From Histoplasma ohiense (lineage: Eukaryota > Ascomycota > Eurotiomycetes > Onygenales > Ajellomycetaceae): 64,000 nucleotides of DNA. The position numbers and the translations under genes were made by a program. Positions 11,509 to 21,551 of the stretch are shown in pieces (position 1 is the first letter of the stretch; each line of letters opens with the position of its first letter). The stretch is taken from contig JAEVHH010000004.1 of assembly GCA_017607445.1 (NCBI GenBank), positions 3,968,001 to 4,032,000 on the forward strand. Reading direction: 5' to 3'. The notes under the pieces are model-generated. The model worked only from the letters and a program-made list of their open reading frames with translations. It was not told where the DNA came from and did not search any database.

Positions 11509-12594
11509 TGTGGAATATATATTACACGAGATAAATTAAATATAAAACAAAGAAAAGAAGTATTGAGGAAAAGATGGCGAATGTAGACTCAGGTATTAGG
11601 GGATATAATGGTTGGTGTCGTCAAGGTTGAAGATCTCGTGCTCTGCAGTTTGATCCAACTCGATTTTTTTATTTGAAGCAGAAAGGCTGAGTAAGTAAAA
11701 GCGGCGGCATACTCCCCCAAAGCCGGTTAGCGTTATTTTTGCAGTCCTCCCTGTGCTTTGGATGGAAGTTGGAATTCGACTTTTCCAGCATGAGCATTCT
11801 GCGCAAGAGGGATTTGTCCTGGTATACTCCGTACATAGTAGGCTGTTTCTTGCCGTTGAAGCTAGCTGGTGAATCACAGTTGCGAATCGCTGCCTGTCTT
11901 GCGGGGAGAATCTCCAGTCTCCAACCACACACAGGCAGCAGGATCCATGGTGTCCAGCAATAATATAAAGAGACACTGGTGCTGTACCGAGCAGATCTCC
12001 TGAGCAGGAGAAGTAGGCTTTGTGTTTCGGTTAGATTCGCAACTGCCACCAGACTTTACAAAACCGTATCCGACGGGAGCCAGATCTGAGCAGGGAGTAT
12101 ATCTATATCCATCATCCTTGATTGGAAAAGACAATAGGGCTATGGAATATCGCGGACGTTGCAATTTGTGGAGCATAAACCCCTCTCCCCAACAACAAGT
12201 AGTTTTTTTATTTTCCGCAGGAGTGATTCTGGCCCAACTGTTCCGAGCTGCCTCCATTTCCCGGCTCAAGGCTCAAGGCTCAAGGCTCAAGGCTCAATGC
12301 CCATGGGTAGCTGCGGCCGCTGCTGGGGGTGCCCTGACTAAGCAGGGATGTCGCCAGTGCTGGGCTGCAAGGATAGCTCTGGCTGTTCTCCGATATGTCT
12401 GTCTGCTATACAATTGACGAGAATTGGCCGTTCACGCTGTTCCGCAATCCCTGACGGCCACCCGGCTGCGAAGAATCATAATAAGAGCTTGGCTAAGGGC
12501 GGCATCTTCTGTATATTATTGCGGAATCCTTCCACTGCTAGATATATCCTCTGCTGTCATCCAAATTCCTTCTCGATTAGTATAACAAATAAAA
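11509..12594. promoter_or_regulatory. Divergent promoter region of TOM22 and acetoacetyl-CoA synthetase
   Basis: A 1.09-kb gap between the two divergent start codons. Open frames on both strands overlap each other and look random. It contains the 7-bp tandem repeat at 12263-12297. No specific factor site is claimed. Confidence 0.5.
12263..12297. repeat. 7-bp tandem repeat GGCTCAA x5
   Basis: Five perfect copies of GGCTCAA, about 300 bp upstream of the acetoacetyl-CoA synthetase start codon. Confidence 0.95.
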
Positions 12595-14988
12595 ATGACA
12601 TCTCTAGACAATCCCGTCACCAATGGAGATGCCACTGCGGTCAAAAGACTCTGGCAGCCTTCGTTCCCCGAGAACACTAGAATTTACAAGTTCATGTCCC
12701 TCGTGAGTCAGAAGTATGGCCGACAGCTGAACAGCTACCACGATCTTTGGGAGTGGAGCATCTCCGAGCCTTCGGCCTTCTGGGAGGAAATATGGTACTT
12801 TACCGGCGTCAAGGCGCAGAAATCTTATGATAAAGTGTGTATACATGCCTTATTATCCATATCATTCACGTTATCTCTTCAATTGGCATTTCATATATCC
12901 CCCTCGACCCCTCTCCCCCCCCACCAAACCAAACAATTCCGCATTCTTCAATTCGCTAACGTACCCCGCCATCCATCTCTCCAGGTTCTAGACAAGGGCA
13001 CTCCCCTCTTCCCTAAACCAGTATTTTTCGAAGGAAGCCTCCTTAATTTTGCCGAAAACCTCCTCTTTCCCGCAAGCAACCCTGGTGAAAACTCCGTCGC
13101 CATCATTGCCGCTACCGAATCCACCCGAGAGCACATATCGTGGAAGGATCTTCGAGCGCGGGTACACCGCTGTGCTTTGTCGCTACGTGAAGCGGGCGTA
13201 GTCAAAGGGGACCGTGTCGCTGGCTTTGTGGGCAATCATGCAAACACCGTCATTTCCATGCTGGCCGCCACCTCCATAGGCGCCCTGTGGAGTTCTGTTT
13301 CAACCGATACGGGTGTGAATGCCGTGCTGGAACGGCTGCGTCAGATCGAGCCGGTGGTTCTCTTCGTTGACAATGCGTCCCCCTATAATGGAAAGGTTCA
13401 TCCGACACACGCCAAGGTTGTCGAGTTAACGGCAAGCCTTGACTCGTTACGTTACGTCGTGGTCTTCGATGCGGTGCAAGGGTATAGGTTTGATGTGGAA
13501 TTAGTCAAGTTGCCAAATGGCAGATGCATGACTTTCTCTGATTTCTTGGCTACTTTGTCGTCAAACAGCTCGTCCGCGCCGCTGCAATTCGAACCCCTCC
13601 CGCCTGACCACCCGGTTTATATCCTTTATTCGTCAGGTACAACCGGTGCCCCCAAGCCAATTGTCCATGGTGCCCTGGGCACGCTCATACAGCACAAGAA
13701 AGAGCATGTGCTACATGGTGACATTGGGCCTGGCGATCGGCTATTCTACTTCACGACCACAACCTGGATGATGTGGCACTGGCTTGTTTCCGCTCTGGCC
13801 AGTGGCGCAAGCATCGTGGTTTACGACGGCTCTCCATTTCAGCCCTTGGACCCAGAGGATGGAAAGGGTGATATGGCCATGCCTCGTCTCATCGATGAAT
13901 TACACATAACCCACTTCGGTACATCCGCAAAGTACCTCTCAATCCTAGAACAGTCCGCGCTAAACCCAACAAAACATCCCCATAGACCCGTCCAGCTGCG
14001 AACCCTGAAAGCCATCTTTAGCACGGGCTCTCCACTCGCCCCATCAACATTCGACTACGTGTATTCTTCCATCCACCCAGATATCATGCTCGGTTCCATC
14101 ACAGGAGGCACGGACATCATCTCCCTCTTCGGTGCATCCTGCCCCATCCTCCCTGTCCACCGCGGAGAAATCCAATGCCGCGGCCTAGGTATGGCCGTAT
14201 CCGTCTTAGATTATGCCGGACGAGACATCAGCGCCACCGATGACGCGGGCGACCTCGTATGCACGGTGCCTTTCCCAGCCCAACCCGTCATGTTCTGGCC
14301 ACCGGGGCCGATAGGCGAGGAGAAGTATCGCAAGAGCTACTTCGAGCACTTCGGGCCGTCGATATGGCACCACGGCGACTTCGTGAAACTCAACAGCAAG
14401 ACAGGCGGGATGGAGATGCTGGGCCGCAGCGACGGGGTGCTCAAGCCAGCCGGCGTCCGGTTCGGCAGCGCGGAGATTTACAATATCATTTTGAAGCATT
14501 TTGCGAATGAGGTTGAGGATTCACTGTGTATTGGCCGGCGGCGGAATGGGATTGAGAACGACGAGACGGTCGTGCTCTTTGTGAAATTGGCCGCCAGGGA
14601 CAAGTCTGCATCTTCATCTGCATCTGCGTCTACCTCTGCATCTGTTTCCTCATCCATATCCGCGTCCACATCCGCGTCCTCGTCAACGGTGTCAATAGCC
14701 AACAGCGGCTGCGTAAAGGGCCAGATTACCACCGTCAACGACAATGACGCGTTGCTCATGCCGCCCGATCTTGTCAGCCGCATACAGGCTACCATTCGCA
14801 AGGAACTCAGCGCGCGCCATGTCCCGACGATCGTAGTCGCGTGTCCGGAGATTCCAGTCACGACAAATGGCAAGAAGGTTGAGAATGCGGTGAAACAGAT
14901 TCTTTGTGGATTAAATATTAAAACTGGAGCAAGCGTGGCTAATGCGGGGTGTTTAGAGTGGTACCGGAGATGGGCGGCGGAAAATTGA
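12595..14988 (+). CDS. Acetoacetyl-CoA synthetase (acyl-adenylate-forming)
   Basis: Converts acetoacetate, ATP and CoA to acetoacetyl-CoA. Exons 12595-12834 and 12985-14988 give 747 residues. The 150-nt intron (GTGTGT..CCAG) is a multiple of three and free of stops. The N-terminus has the ACS-type segment HDLWEWSISEPSAFWEEIW. The adenylation motif YSSGTTGAPKPIVHG lies near residue 295, then TTTTWMMWHWL, GGTDI, HHGDFVKL and GRSDGVLKPAG. The catalytic C-terminal Lys region NGKKVENAVK is near residue 709. TTTTWMMWHWL and the ACS_N-like start separate it from acetyl-CoA synthetase. About 30 residues of Ser/Ala repeats (near 620-651) interrupt the C-terminal domain, which is unusual for this enzyme. 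No targeting signal is evident. Confidence 0.93.
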   Translation: MTSLDNPVTNGDATAVKRLWQPSFPENTRIYKFMSLVSQKYGRQLNSYHDLWEWSISEPSAFWEEIWYFTGVKAQKSYDKVCIHALLSISFTLSLQLAFHISPSTPLPPHQTKQFRILQFANVPRHPSLQVLDKGTPLFPKPVFFEGSLLNFAENLLFPASNPGENSVAIIAATESTREHISWKDLRARVHRCALSLREAGVVKGDRVAGFVGNHANTVISMLAATSIGALWSSVSTDTGVNAVLERLRQIEPVVLFVDNASPYNGKVHPTHAKVVELTASLDSLRYVVVFDAVQGYRFDVELVKLPNGRCMTFSDFLATLSSNSSSAPLQFEPLPPDHPVYILYSSGTTGAPKPIVHGALGTLIQHKKEHVLHGDIGPGDRLFYFTTTTWMMWHWLVSALASGASIVVYDGSPFQPLDPEDGKGDMAMPRLIDELHITHFGTSAKYLSILEQSALNPTKHPHRPVQLRTLKAIFSTGSPLAPSTFDYVYSSIHPDIMLGSITGGTDIISLFGASCPILPVHRGEIQCRGLGMAVSVLDYAGRDISATDDAGDLVCTVPFPAQPVMFWPPGPIGEEKYRKSYFEHFGPSIWHHGDFVKLNSKTGGMEMLGRSDGVLKPAGVRFGSAEIYNIILKHFANEVEDSLCIGRRRNGIENDETVVLFVKLAARDKSASSSASASTSASVSSSISASTSASSSTVSIANSGCVKGQITTVNDNDALLMPPDLVSRIQATIRKELSARHVPTIVVACPEIPVTTNGKKVENAVKQILCGLNIKTGASVANAGCLEWYRRWAAEN

Positions 14989-15484
14989 AGGTGGGGTGTA
15001 TTTTTTTTCCTTTTTTTTTTCTTTTTTTTTTTTTTGGTTTTATTGTTTTTGTATTTTCTTATTCTTTCTTCTTTTTATTCTTCAATCTTTGTTATATATA
15101 TATACTAGTTTTTTGGATGTTGAAAATGTGTTTTTGGTAAAAGGGGGCAGACGTTTTCCCTTTATAGAAAAAAGCTATTCTTGTCAGAACCCATATTATA
15201 TTAGCGTTATTGGCTATTAGCTGTTGACCACGATATCTCTCTCTGATGATCTTATTGTAGTCAACGATTACCCATGAGTATATTACTTCTCAACTTCCTC
15301 CAGATCATAAGAATCACTCCTCCCCTTATTGCCCGAGTGGAGCAACCACCTGCTGACTCATCCCAATTCTGCCCAAAGCGGTCAGGCAACTATCTCCAGG
15401 TTTTTCTCTACACAACTCATTTCAGCCGATCAAACCAGCATACGAAGCGATACAGCCTGGCTTCCAGCAGCGAAAGAGGATATC
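14989..15484. other. Intergenic, tandem gene spacer
   Basis: T-rich 3' region of the synthetase gene (T runs 15001-15040), then the promoter and leader of the MPP-alpha gene. The start ATG at 15485 is preceded by CATC. Nothing else is supported. Confidence 0.5.
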
Positions 15485-17331
15485 ATGCGTCGTTTAGTAA
15501 CCAGGACCGCTACGCCGGCCAGATACCTCAAACGAGCTCCACACTCGCTTTCAAGGACCTTTTCCTCTCACATAGAAACACAAGCTAAGGTTTGTTCTAT
15601 CCATTTACATGACTTCTGGGAAGGCGAGGAAAAAGAAAAATTATCTAATAAATGCCACTATTCCAGGACCCCGCCGAACTCGACCAAGTAACAGAACTCT
15701 CCAATGGCCTTCGGGTAGCCACGGAGTCCCTCCCCGGCCCTTTCGCCGGCGTGGGCGTATACCTCGATGCAGGCTCACGGTACGAGAACGACAGCCTCCG
15801 CGGCGTCAGCCACATCATCGACAGGCTAGCCTTCAAATCGACATCGAAGCGGACGGGCGATCAGATGGTTGAGTCTCTCGAGAGGCTCGGGGGGAACATC
15901 CAATGCGCGTCGGCACGCGAGTGTATCATGTACCAGTCCACCAGCTTCAACTCGGCTGTGCCGACCACGCTAGCACTACTGGCGGAGACGATCCGGGACC
16001 CCTTGATCACGGACGAGGAGGTGCAGCAGCAGCTGGAGGTGGCGGAGTATGAGATCACTGATCTCTGGGCAAAGCCTGAGGTCATCCTGCCGGAGCTGGT
16101 GAATATTGCGGCGTACCGGAATAATACCCTAGGGAATCCGTTGTTGTGTCCGCGTGAGCGACTGTCGGAGATTAATAGAGGAGTTGTGCAGAGTTATCGG
16201 GAGACCTTTTACAAGCCGGAACGGATGGTTGTGGCGTTTGCGGGCGTGGCGCATGAGGATGCGGTGAAGTTGGCGGAGCGGTGGTTTGGGGATATGAAGA
16301 GGGACAAGCCGGTGGTTTTTGGGCAGGGGTCGGAAACGACGCTTTCTGAGGAGGAATTGAGCTCGATGCCTTCCCTCTCGCCTTCTTCGACGACTTCTAC
16401 ACTCTCCGCAAGCCCGTCATCAACCGCTTCCCATCCCCTCCCATCGCCCAGCACCTCTAGCTCCAAGACCAACAGCGTCCTCTCCCACATCCCCTTCCTC
16501 AAGCACCTCTCAACCTCCTCCTCCCGCAGTGCCTCCGTCTCCCCCCTCGACCCCTCCCTCCTCCACCCATCCACCCTCGACCTCCACCGCGCCTCGCACT
16601 ACACAGGCGGCTTCCTTTCTCTCCCGGCCATCCCCCCGCCGGCTAACCCCATGCAGCCCCGCCTCAGCCACATCCACATCGCCTTCGAAGGGCCCCCTAT
16701 CTCCTCGCAGGACATCTACGCGCTCGCCACCCTCCAAATGCTGCTGGGCGGCGGCGGCTCCTTCTCCGCCGGCGGGCCGGGCAAGGGCATGCACTCGCGG
16801 CTCTACACCAACGTGCTGAACCAGCACGGCTGGGTCGAAAGCTGCATGGCCTTCAACCACAGCTACACAGACAGCGGGTTGTTCGGGATCTCGGCCTCGT
16901 GCGTCCCGTCCCGCCTCACCGCGACGGTCGATGTGATCTGCAGAGAGCTGCACGCGCTGACGACGGGCTCGCGTTTCACCACCCTGCAGCCCACAGAGGT
17001 CAACCGCGCGAAGAACCAGCTGCGCTCCGCGATACTGATGAACCTCGAGTCGCGCATGGTGGAGCTGGAGGACCTGGGACGGCAGGTGCAGGCGCACGGG
17101 CGCCGGGTTGGGGTACGTGAGATGAGTGCGCGGATCGATGCGTTGACGGCGGACGACCTGCGGCGGGTGGCGCGGGAGGTTCTCGGAGGCCATGTGCGTA
17201 ATAAGGGGAACGGGACTGGGATGCCGACGGTTGTGGTGCAGGAGGGAATGGTGGATGGGGTTCAGTTCCAGCCGGTACAGAAGGAGCAGATTCAGGAACG
17301 GATTGCGATGTGGCAGTTGGGGAGGAGGTGA
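15485..17331 (+). CDS. Mitochondrial processing peptidase alpha subunit
   Basis: Exon 1 is 15485-15589 (35 codons, phase 0), intron 15590-15666 (77 nt, GTTTGT..CCAG), exon 2 15667-17331; 589 residues. Exon 1 encodes a presequence rich in Arg/Thr/Ser without acidic residues until its end. Exon 2 opens with a peptidase-M16 fold, QVTELSNGLRVATESLPGP. The zinc-site helix reads SHIIDRLAFKST, so the HxxEH motif is absent, as in alpha subunits, and the flexible glycine-rich loop GGGGSFSAGGPGKGMHSRLY (near residues 394-413) that binds presequences is present. A Ser/Pro-rich insert of about 70 residues (near 265-335) separates the two halves. It works with the beta subunit in the matrix to cut imported presequences. 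Confidence 0.95.
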
Positions 17332-18492
17332 GGGGAGGGCTTGAACCTTGTTTTTCTTTTTTCCTTTTCTTTTTCTTTTTATCTTTGGCGATGCCTACGC
17401 TATACTTTTGTCATATAGATGGGGTGGTTCTTTTCAATTCTTTCGCCTTTTACTGTTTTATTAATTCATTTTGATGCTTGAATATGTCTGTTTGTTTTTT
17501 GGCTACCGATGGATTCTTGTATTTTTGGGGGGGGGCCTCGTCTGGGTTCCATACCTCTCTCTCTTGCTTTCAGCACCGTCTTTGTTCACGTAGATTGACC
17601 AGCTACATTAGTGTTTCCTTTCCCTTTTCGTTTTGTAATTTTACACTTATATATCATTATTATATATATATATATCCATCCATCTATCCTGCATGTCTCA
17701 TCTATATCGATATAATCAATTGAAAGAGAGAAGAAGGTTGCTATGGCCTTATACACTGTTTTTGGGGAACAACATTCTTGCCCTATTTTTTGTTATCTGC
17801 TGGCAAGCCCCTAATCACCACCACACACGCCTATATAAAGGGAGACACCCTGCGCCCCGCTAGACAGTAGCGATCAACCCAACCTCCCCCCACCTCCATC
17901 GGTATCATTGTATCATCCTGCCTACCCAAGATCCCCCTCCTACAGGGAGAAAAAGGTTTAATAGATCGATTGGCTATGTACTGTACGCACATATGATCTC
18001 ACTAGGGATAAAAATTAAAACAAATAAAAGGGGCGTTGGGAGTTCGGAGTTCTCCCTTGGTTCATACGCTTCAAATCGGTTGCACATCTACTTCAGCCGA
18101 CAATGCTGTTCTTTTAGATGAAATTCGACTTTTGGTCGCTAGATTCCTAACACGTAATCCTAGACGACTGAGGTTGGATGAAGATATTGGGGAGGGAATC
18201 TAAAACCTAAACCTAGATCGCCATTAAACGCAAGAAGAAAAGGACAGAGGGGAGAGAACACATAGTAAGGACGACAGCCGCCATATGGAAAAAACTCACC
18301 ATCCCAGTTGTCAAGGGACAAACAAAAAGAAGAGGTTCCCTTCATATACTTCTTTTCATAGGTAGTCGCACACCCAACCCTTCCTCCCTTGCATTCAAAA
18401 ATTTCACATTCTTCGCGTTTCTTTTTGTATTTTTCCATCCCATACCCTACTACCCTTATGCAGTCGGAACAAAAGAAGGAAAAAATTAATTT
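17332..18492. other. Convergent 3' region
   Basis: Lies between two converging genes; T-rich after 17340, AT dinucleotides near 17650-17675. A TATATAAAGG motif at about 17832 has no recognisable downstream gene. Probably untranslated regions and spacer. Confidence 0.5.
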
Positions 18493-19491
18493 TTACTCCG
18501 CATCCGGAACGCCAACCACCACATTCAGATAAATCGCCATATCCGCCAATTCATCCGGCATAAACCAATGCGATAGATCGTCATATAACATAAACGTGAC
18601 GTTCCAACCCAGCCTCTCTAGTGTCTTTGCTGCGTTTTCGCCGAACTGGGGCAACACATGCTCGTCCAGCGCCCCATGCGAGATCCAGATGGGGGTCTTG
18701 GGGTGTGAGGGTGACCGCGAGGGTGACTGGCACTGCGCGGCCGGAATAGAGGGTGGAGGAATACCCAATATATTCTCGCGGAACCAATTTGTCGCTCTGG
18801 CAGCTAGGTTCGAACCGGACCGTAAACGCCGTTCCTTCGCGTCTTCCGCTTCATCTTCATCTACGACGGCAGTGCCTGCCTCACCACCATCACCATCGCC
18901 GCCTTTTTCCTTCCCCATGCCCCCTCCAACTAACTCGTCCAACTCCCTCTGGAATGGCAACCAGCCGCTCATAGCAACACAGCCCCCCAGCGCCTCCCCA
19001 TCCCCATCAACCTCCGCATCGAAGGCCACCGCTGCGCCCAAGGCTACCACAGCCCCCTGACTAAGCCCGCCCACAATAACCTTCCCAACCCCGCCCAGAA
19101 CCTTCCCTTCCTCCCTGACAAGCTCCAGCAGATAGCGCACCGAGGCCCGCAGCCCGTCGCGCGACAGCTCCCACTCCCTCTCGTGCACGGGCCGCAGCGT
19201 CGCGACATCAAACCACTGCTGCATCATCGAGTTCGCGCCCGCGGTGGAGCGGCTGATTTTCGCGTCTGGGAAGATAAATTTGATGCCGGGGAAGCGCTGG
19301 GGGAGCGAAGTACGGGCCGGGTTGGAGGGCGTGGGGATCTGGAGAGGGGCGGTGATGATGTCCGTGCTGAAGTCGAGGGAGTTATCGCCGCGGCCGTGCA
19401 GGAAGATCAGGGTGTGGGTGTGCGGGCCGCGCGGGGGGATTATGGTGGGTTTGGGAAAGGGGAGGGGGGAAGGAGGATCTGGTTTGCTCAT
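18493..19491 (-). CDS. Acyl-protein thioesterase / carboxylesterase-like alpha/beta hydrolase
   Basis: 332 residues from ATG at 19491. The frame stays open upstream, but that part is low complexity (a GT/CA repeat), so the MSKPDPPSP start is preferred. Landmarks: LIFLHGRGDNSLDF (oxyanion region), KFIFPDAKISRS, QQWFDVATL, nucleophile motif VIVGGLSQGAVVAL, CVAMSGWLPF, catalytic Asp in ISHGALDEHVLP and catalytic His in DDLSHWFMP. These match the phospholipase/carboxylesterase family (PF02230) that includes fungal acyl-protein thioesterase relatives; substrates could be acylated proteins or small esters. A Glu/Gly/Asp-rich insert plus a basic patch separates the strand-5 Ser half from the Asp/His half. 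It is longer than the usual 220-240 residues of Apt1 proteins, so a divergent fungal subfamily is likely. Confidence 0.88.
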   Translation of the reverse strand: MSKPDPPSPLPFPKPTIIPPRGPHTHTLIFLHGRGDNSLDFSTDIITAPLQIPTPSNPARTSLPQRFPGIKFIFPDAKISRSTAGANSMMQQWFDVATLRPVHEREWELSRDGLRASVRYLLELVREEGKVLGGVGKVIVGGLSQGAVVALGAAVAFDAEVDGDGEALGGCVAMSGWLPFQRELDELVGGGMGKEKGGDGDGGEAGTAVVDEDEAEDAKERRLRSGSNLAARATNWFRENILGIPPPSIPAAQCQSPSRSPSHPKTPIWISHGALDEHVLPQFGENAAKTLERLGWNVTFMLYDDLSHWFMPDELADMAIYLNVVVGVPDAE

Positions 19492-19538
19492 GGCTGTTTC
19501 TTTTCTTTTCACTTCTTCCTTTTCTGTATTCGTTTGTC

Positions 19539-19576
<38 letters not shown>

Positions 19577-21551
19577 GTGTTCCCGCTATGTCTTTTCTCC
19601 TGCTTTTGCGAATTTCTGGTTGGAGGGGTCTTGGAGAGGTGAGGAGGGGTAGGTAGGGTGTGTGTGAGCGCTCTCTTGCTTCTTTCGAAAACTCTGCAGA
19701 TTGTTTCACCAACGTCGTACCCCCCCACCTCTTTGACGAAGTTTTTCTTCGCGGTTCTTGAAATGCTTTTATCTGAGCAGAATTGGATCAGGTTCACGCT
19801 CGCGACCTGAGGCGTATTGGTTAGGTCTATGTTTTGGTGCACGACCCAGCAACCGGTATCAGCGCTTCCCGGTTGGTATGTAATCACATGTGGGTATTTC
19901 CTCGAGACAGAGGCAGGAGATATATTTCGTTACAGCTTCGCTTTAACCCAAGAGGGGTTACACAATGGGTATATATATATCCCGCTTCCTAAAATTCGTC
20001 GAGGTATAGGATGAAGATCGGATGAGTGACACTCAAATGGTTGATCTTCCGCTTGGCATCGTCGGGCAACTAGCAGTCACGGGAGTCAAATCGGACATGC
20101 AATGAGGAGGACATGATAGAATAAAGAGATCAATAGTGCTGGCATTGCCGGACTCGAGGGGGGCGTCCATTTGTCCTGTGATGGATGGATGGAAGGTTGG
20201 ATTAAATATCACATGACTTTACGTTACAGTCAAGGAAACAGCAATTCAATCAAAAAATACTGAGAAATTAACTTATCTTTTCGTAGCGATATTTCCTCTG
20301 GCAGGATAAACGAACCAACGACAGGAGAAATCGCATTGGTGCTTCCCCATGGCTCTGCGCATGAAGGGGAGGATAATCTGTGTAGAATAAATAGCGTCTG
20401 ATCGAGGCCACATCTGACATCTGACAGTGAGCTGCTTTGTCGATCAGCGAGCTGCCCCTGAATATGGCCGGCTCCAACAAATCAAAGCTGGAGAAAGCAA
20501 ACAGGCCCCTCGAACCGACTCCACTCCAACGAGCAGGTCCACTGCTGGCCAGGTATTGTTTGAAGTTGGCTACTCTGTACCTGCTGGTTTCCCTCCCCAA
20601 TGGCATCCCCATCTCTTGTGCTCCCTGCGGAGAGAATTGTCCGACGCTGCTTGGGCCTGCTTGATATGCGGCCTACTGCAGCCGGTGCCTGGCAGCAGAC
20701 CACGGTACGGTACGGTACGCGTTGGAGTTCGGGGTAATGTCGGTGCTGGCCCCCCGTCCGTATTGTGAGTCCCCTAGCGTCCCGTTCTGTATGGTTGTGT
20801 GCCCCGTACTCCGTACGCTGTACACGGTCACACGGTATCAATACCGCCGTCCCGTGGGTTCTGACATGACAAGAACATTTTTCCTCCTGCTCTTTGCGGC
20901 TCCTTCTGCGTCTTCTTCTTCTTCTTCTCCTTCTCCTTCTCCTTCTTTTCTCCTCCTCTGACAGACACTGCATCCCAATTGCGCGGTATCCTCTCGCCCA
21001 GTGTCTCATCGAGATGCTTTTTGGTGGCGTCTAGGCTTGATTGCGACCACAGAGTTCTCTCCTGTGCCCCTTTGCTCGTTTCTTCGGCTCCTGGCGGATC
21101 TAGTGAGCAGTGCATTTTCCTCACTCCCCCCTATTATCATTGCCCTATCCTCGTGCCGTTGCCTTGCCCTACCGGTTTATTCACTGTTGTTTGATCTCTC
21201 TTGACCTACTTTACTCATTATATCCGCTCTGTTCATCAATTGCCTCCTGTGTTTTGTGTGGTTGCTGACTGCGTGAGCCGTTGACGTTGGCGGCTGTAAC
21301 CTGCAGATAGGCGGATTTTGTTCCTGCCTCCTCCTTCTGTGCTACTTCCTACTTCCCACTTCCCGTTTCCCTCTTCCCGCTCGCCCTTTCGGCTCCACCT
21401 CCGCCCATCTTCAGGCCGGTTGCGAAAACAGAGTGCACCGCAGTGTGGCCTATGTGCGCTTCCCTACCCGCGCCGCTCGCTTGGCTACGTCCTAAATCCT
21501 AAACCAACACCGGGCTCCATCCCCCGGCTCGTTCAGTCGTTCCGTCTTGAG
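19492..21551. promoter_or_regulatory. Divergent upstream region of the hydrolase and LCB2 genes
   Basis: 2.06 kb between divergent start codons. Holds the GT repeat at 19541-19580, a short GGTAC repeat near 20703-20718 (GGTACGGTACGGTACG), and a TTC/TCC-rich tract at 20912-20958. Open frames here are low complexity and antisense to each other. The pyrimidine-rich 300 bp before 21552 look like an LCB2 leader. Confidence 0.5.
19541..19580. repeat. (GT)n microsatellite
   Basis: About 19 GT units with one GC interruption, just upstream of the hydrolase start codon (its 5' leader). Confidence 0.95.

Noticed and set aside
16510..17193. Long minus-strand open frame over MPP-alpha
   Set aside because: Shadow in GC-rich coding DNA; composition Arg/Gly/Val-rich and no family resemblance.
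17829..17850. TATATAAAGG promoter-like motif
   Set aside because: No gene or RNA recognisable downstream on the plus strand; lies between two convergent genes.
18596..19060. Plus-strand open frame over the hydrolase gene
   Set aside because: Antisense shadow of a well-supported minus-strand coding region.
19492..19887. N-terminal extension of the hydrolase
   Set aside because: Crosses the GT/CA microsatellite and has no conserved content; start placed at 19491.
20482..21009. Minus-strand frame with a long Arg run
   Set aside because: Produced by the TTC/TCC-rich tract in the divergent upstream region.
21318..21551. 78-codon N-terminal extension of LCB2
   Set aside because: Begins without ATG and is leader-like; the ATG at 21552 is the first in-frame Met.
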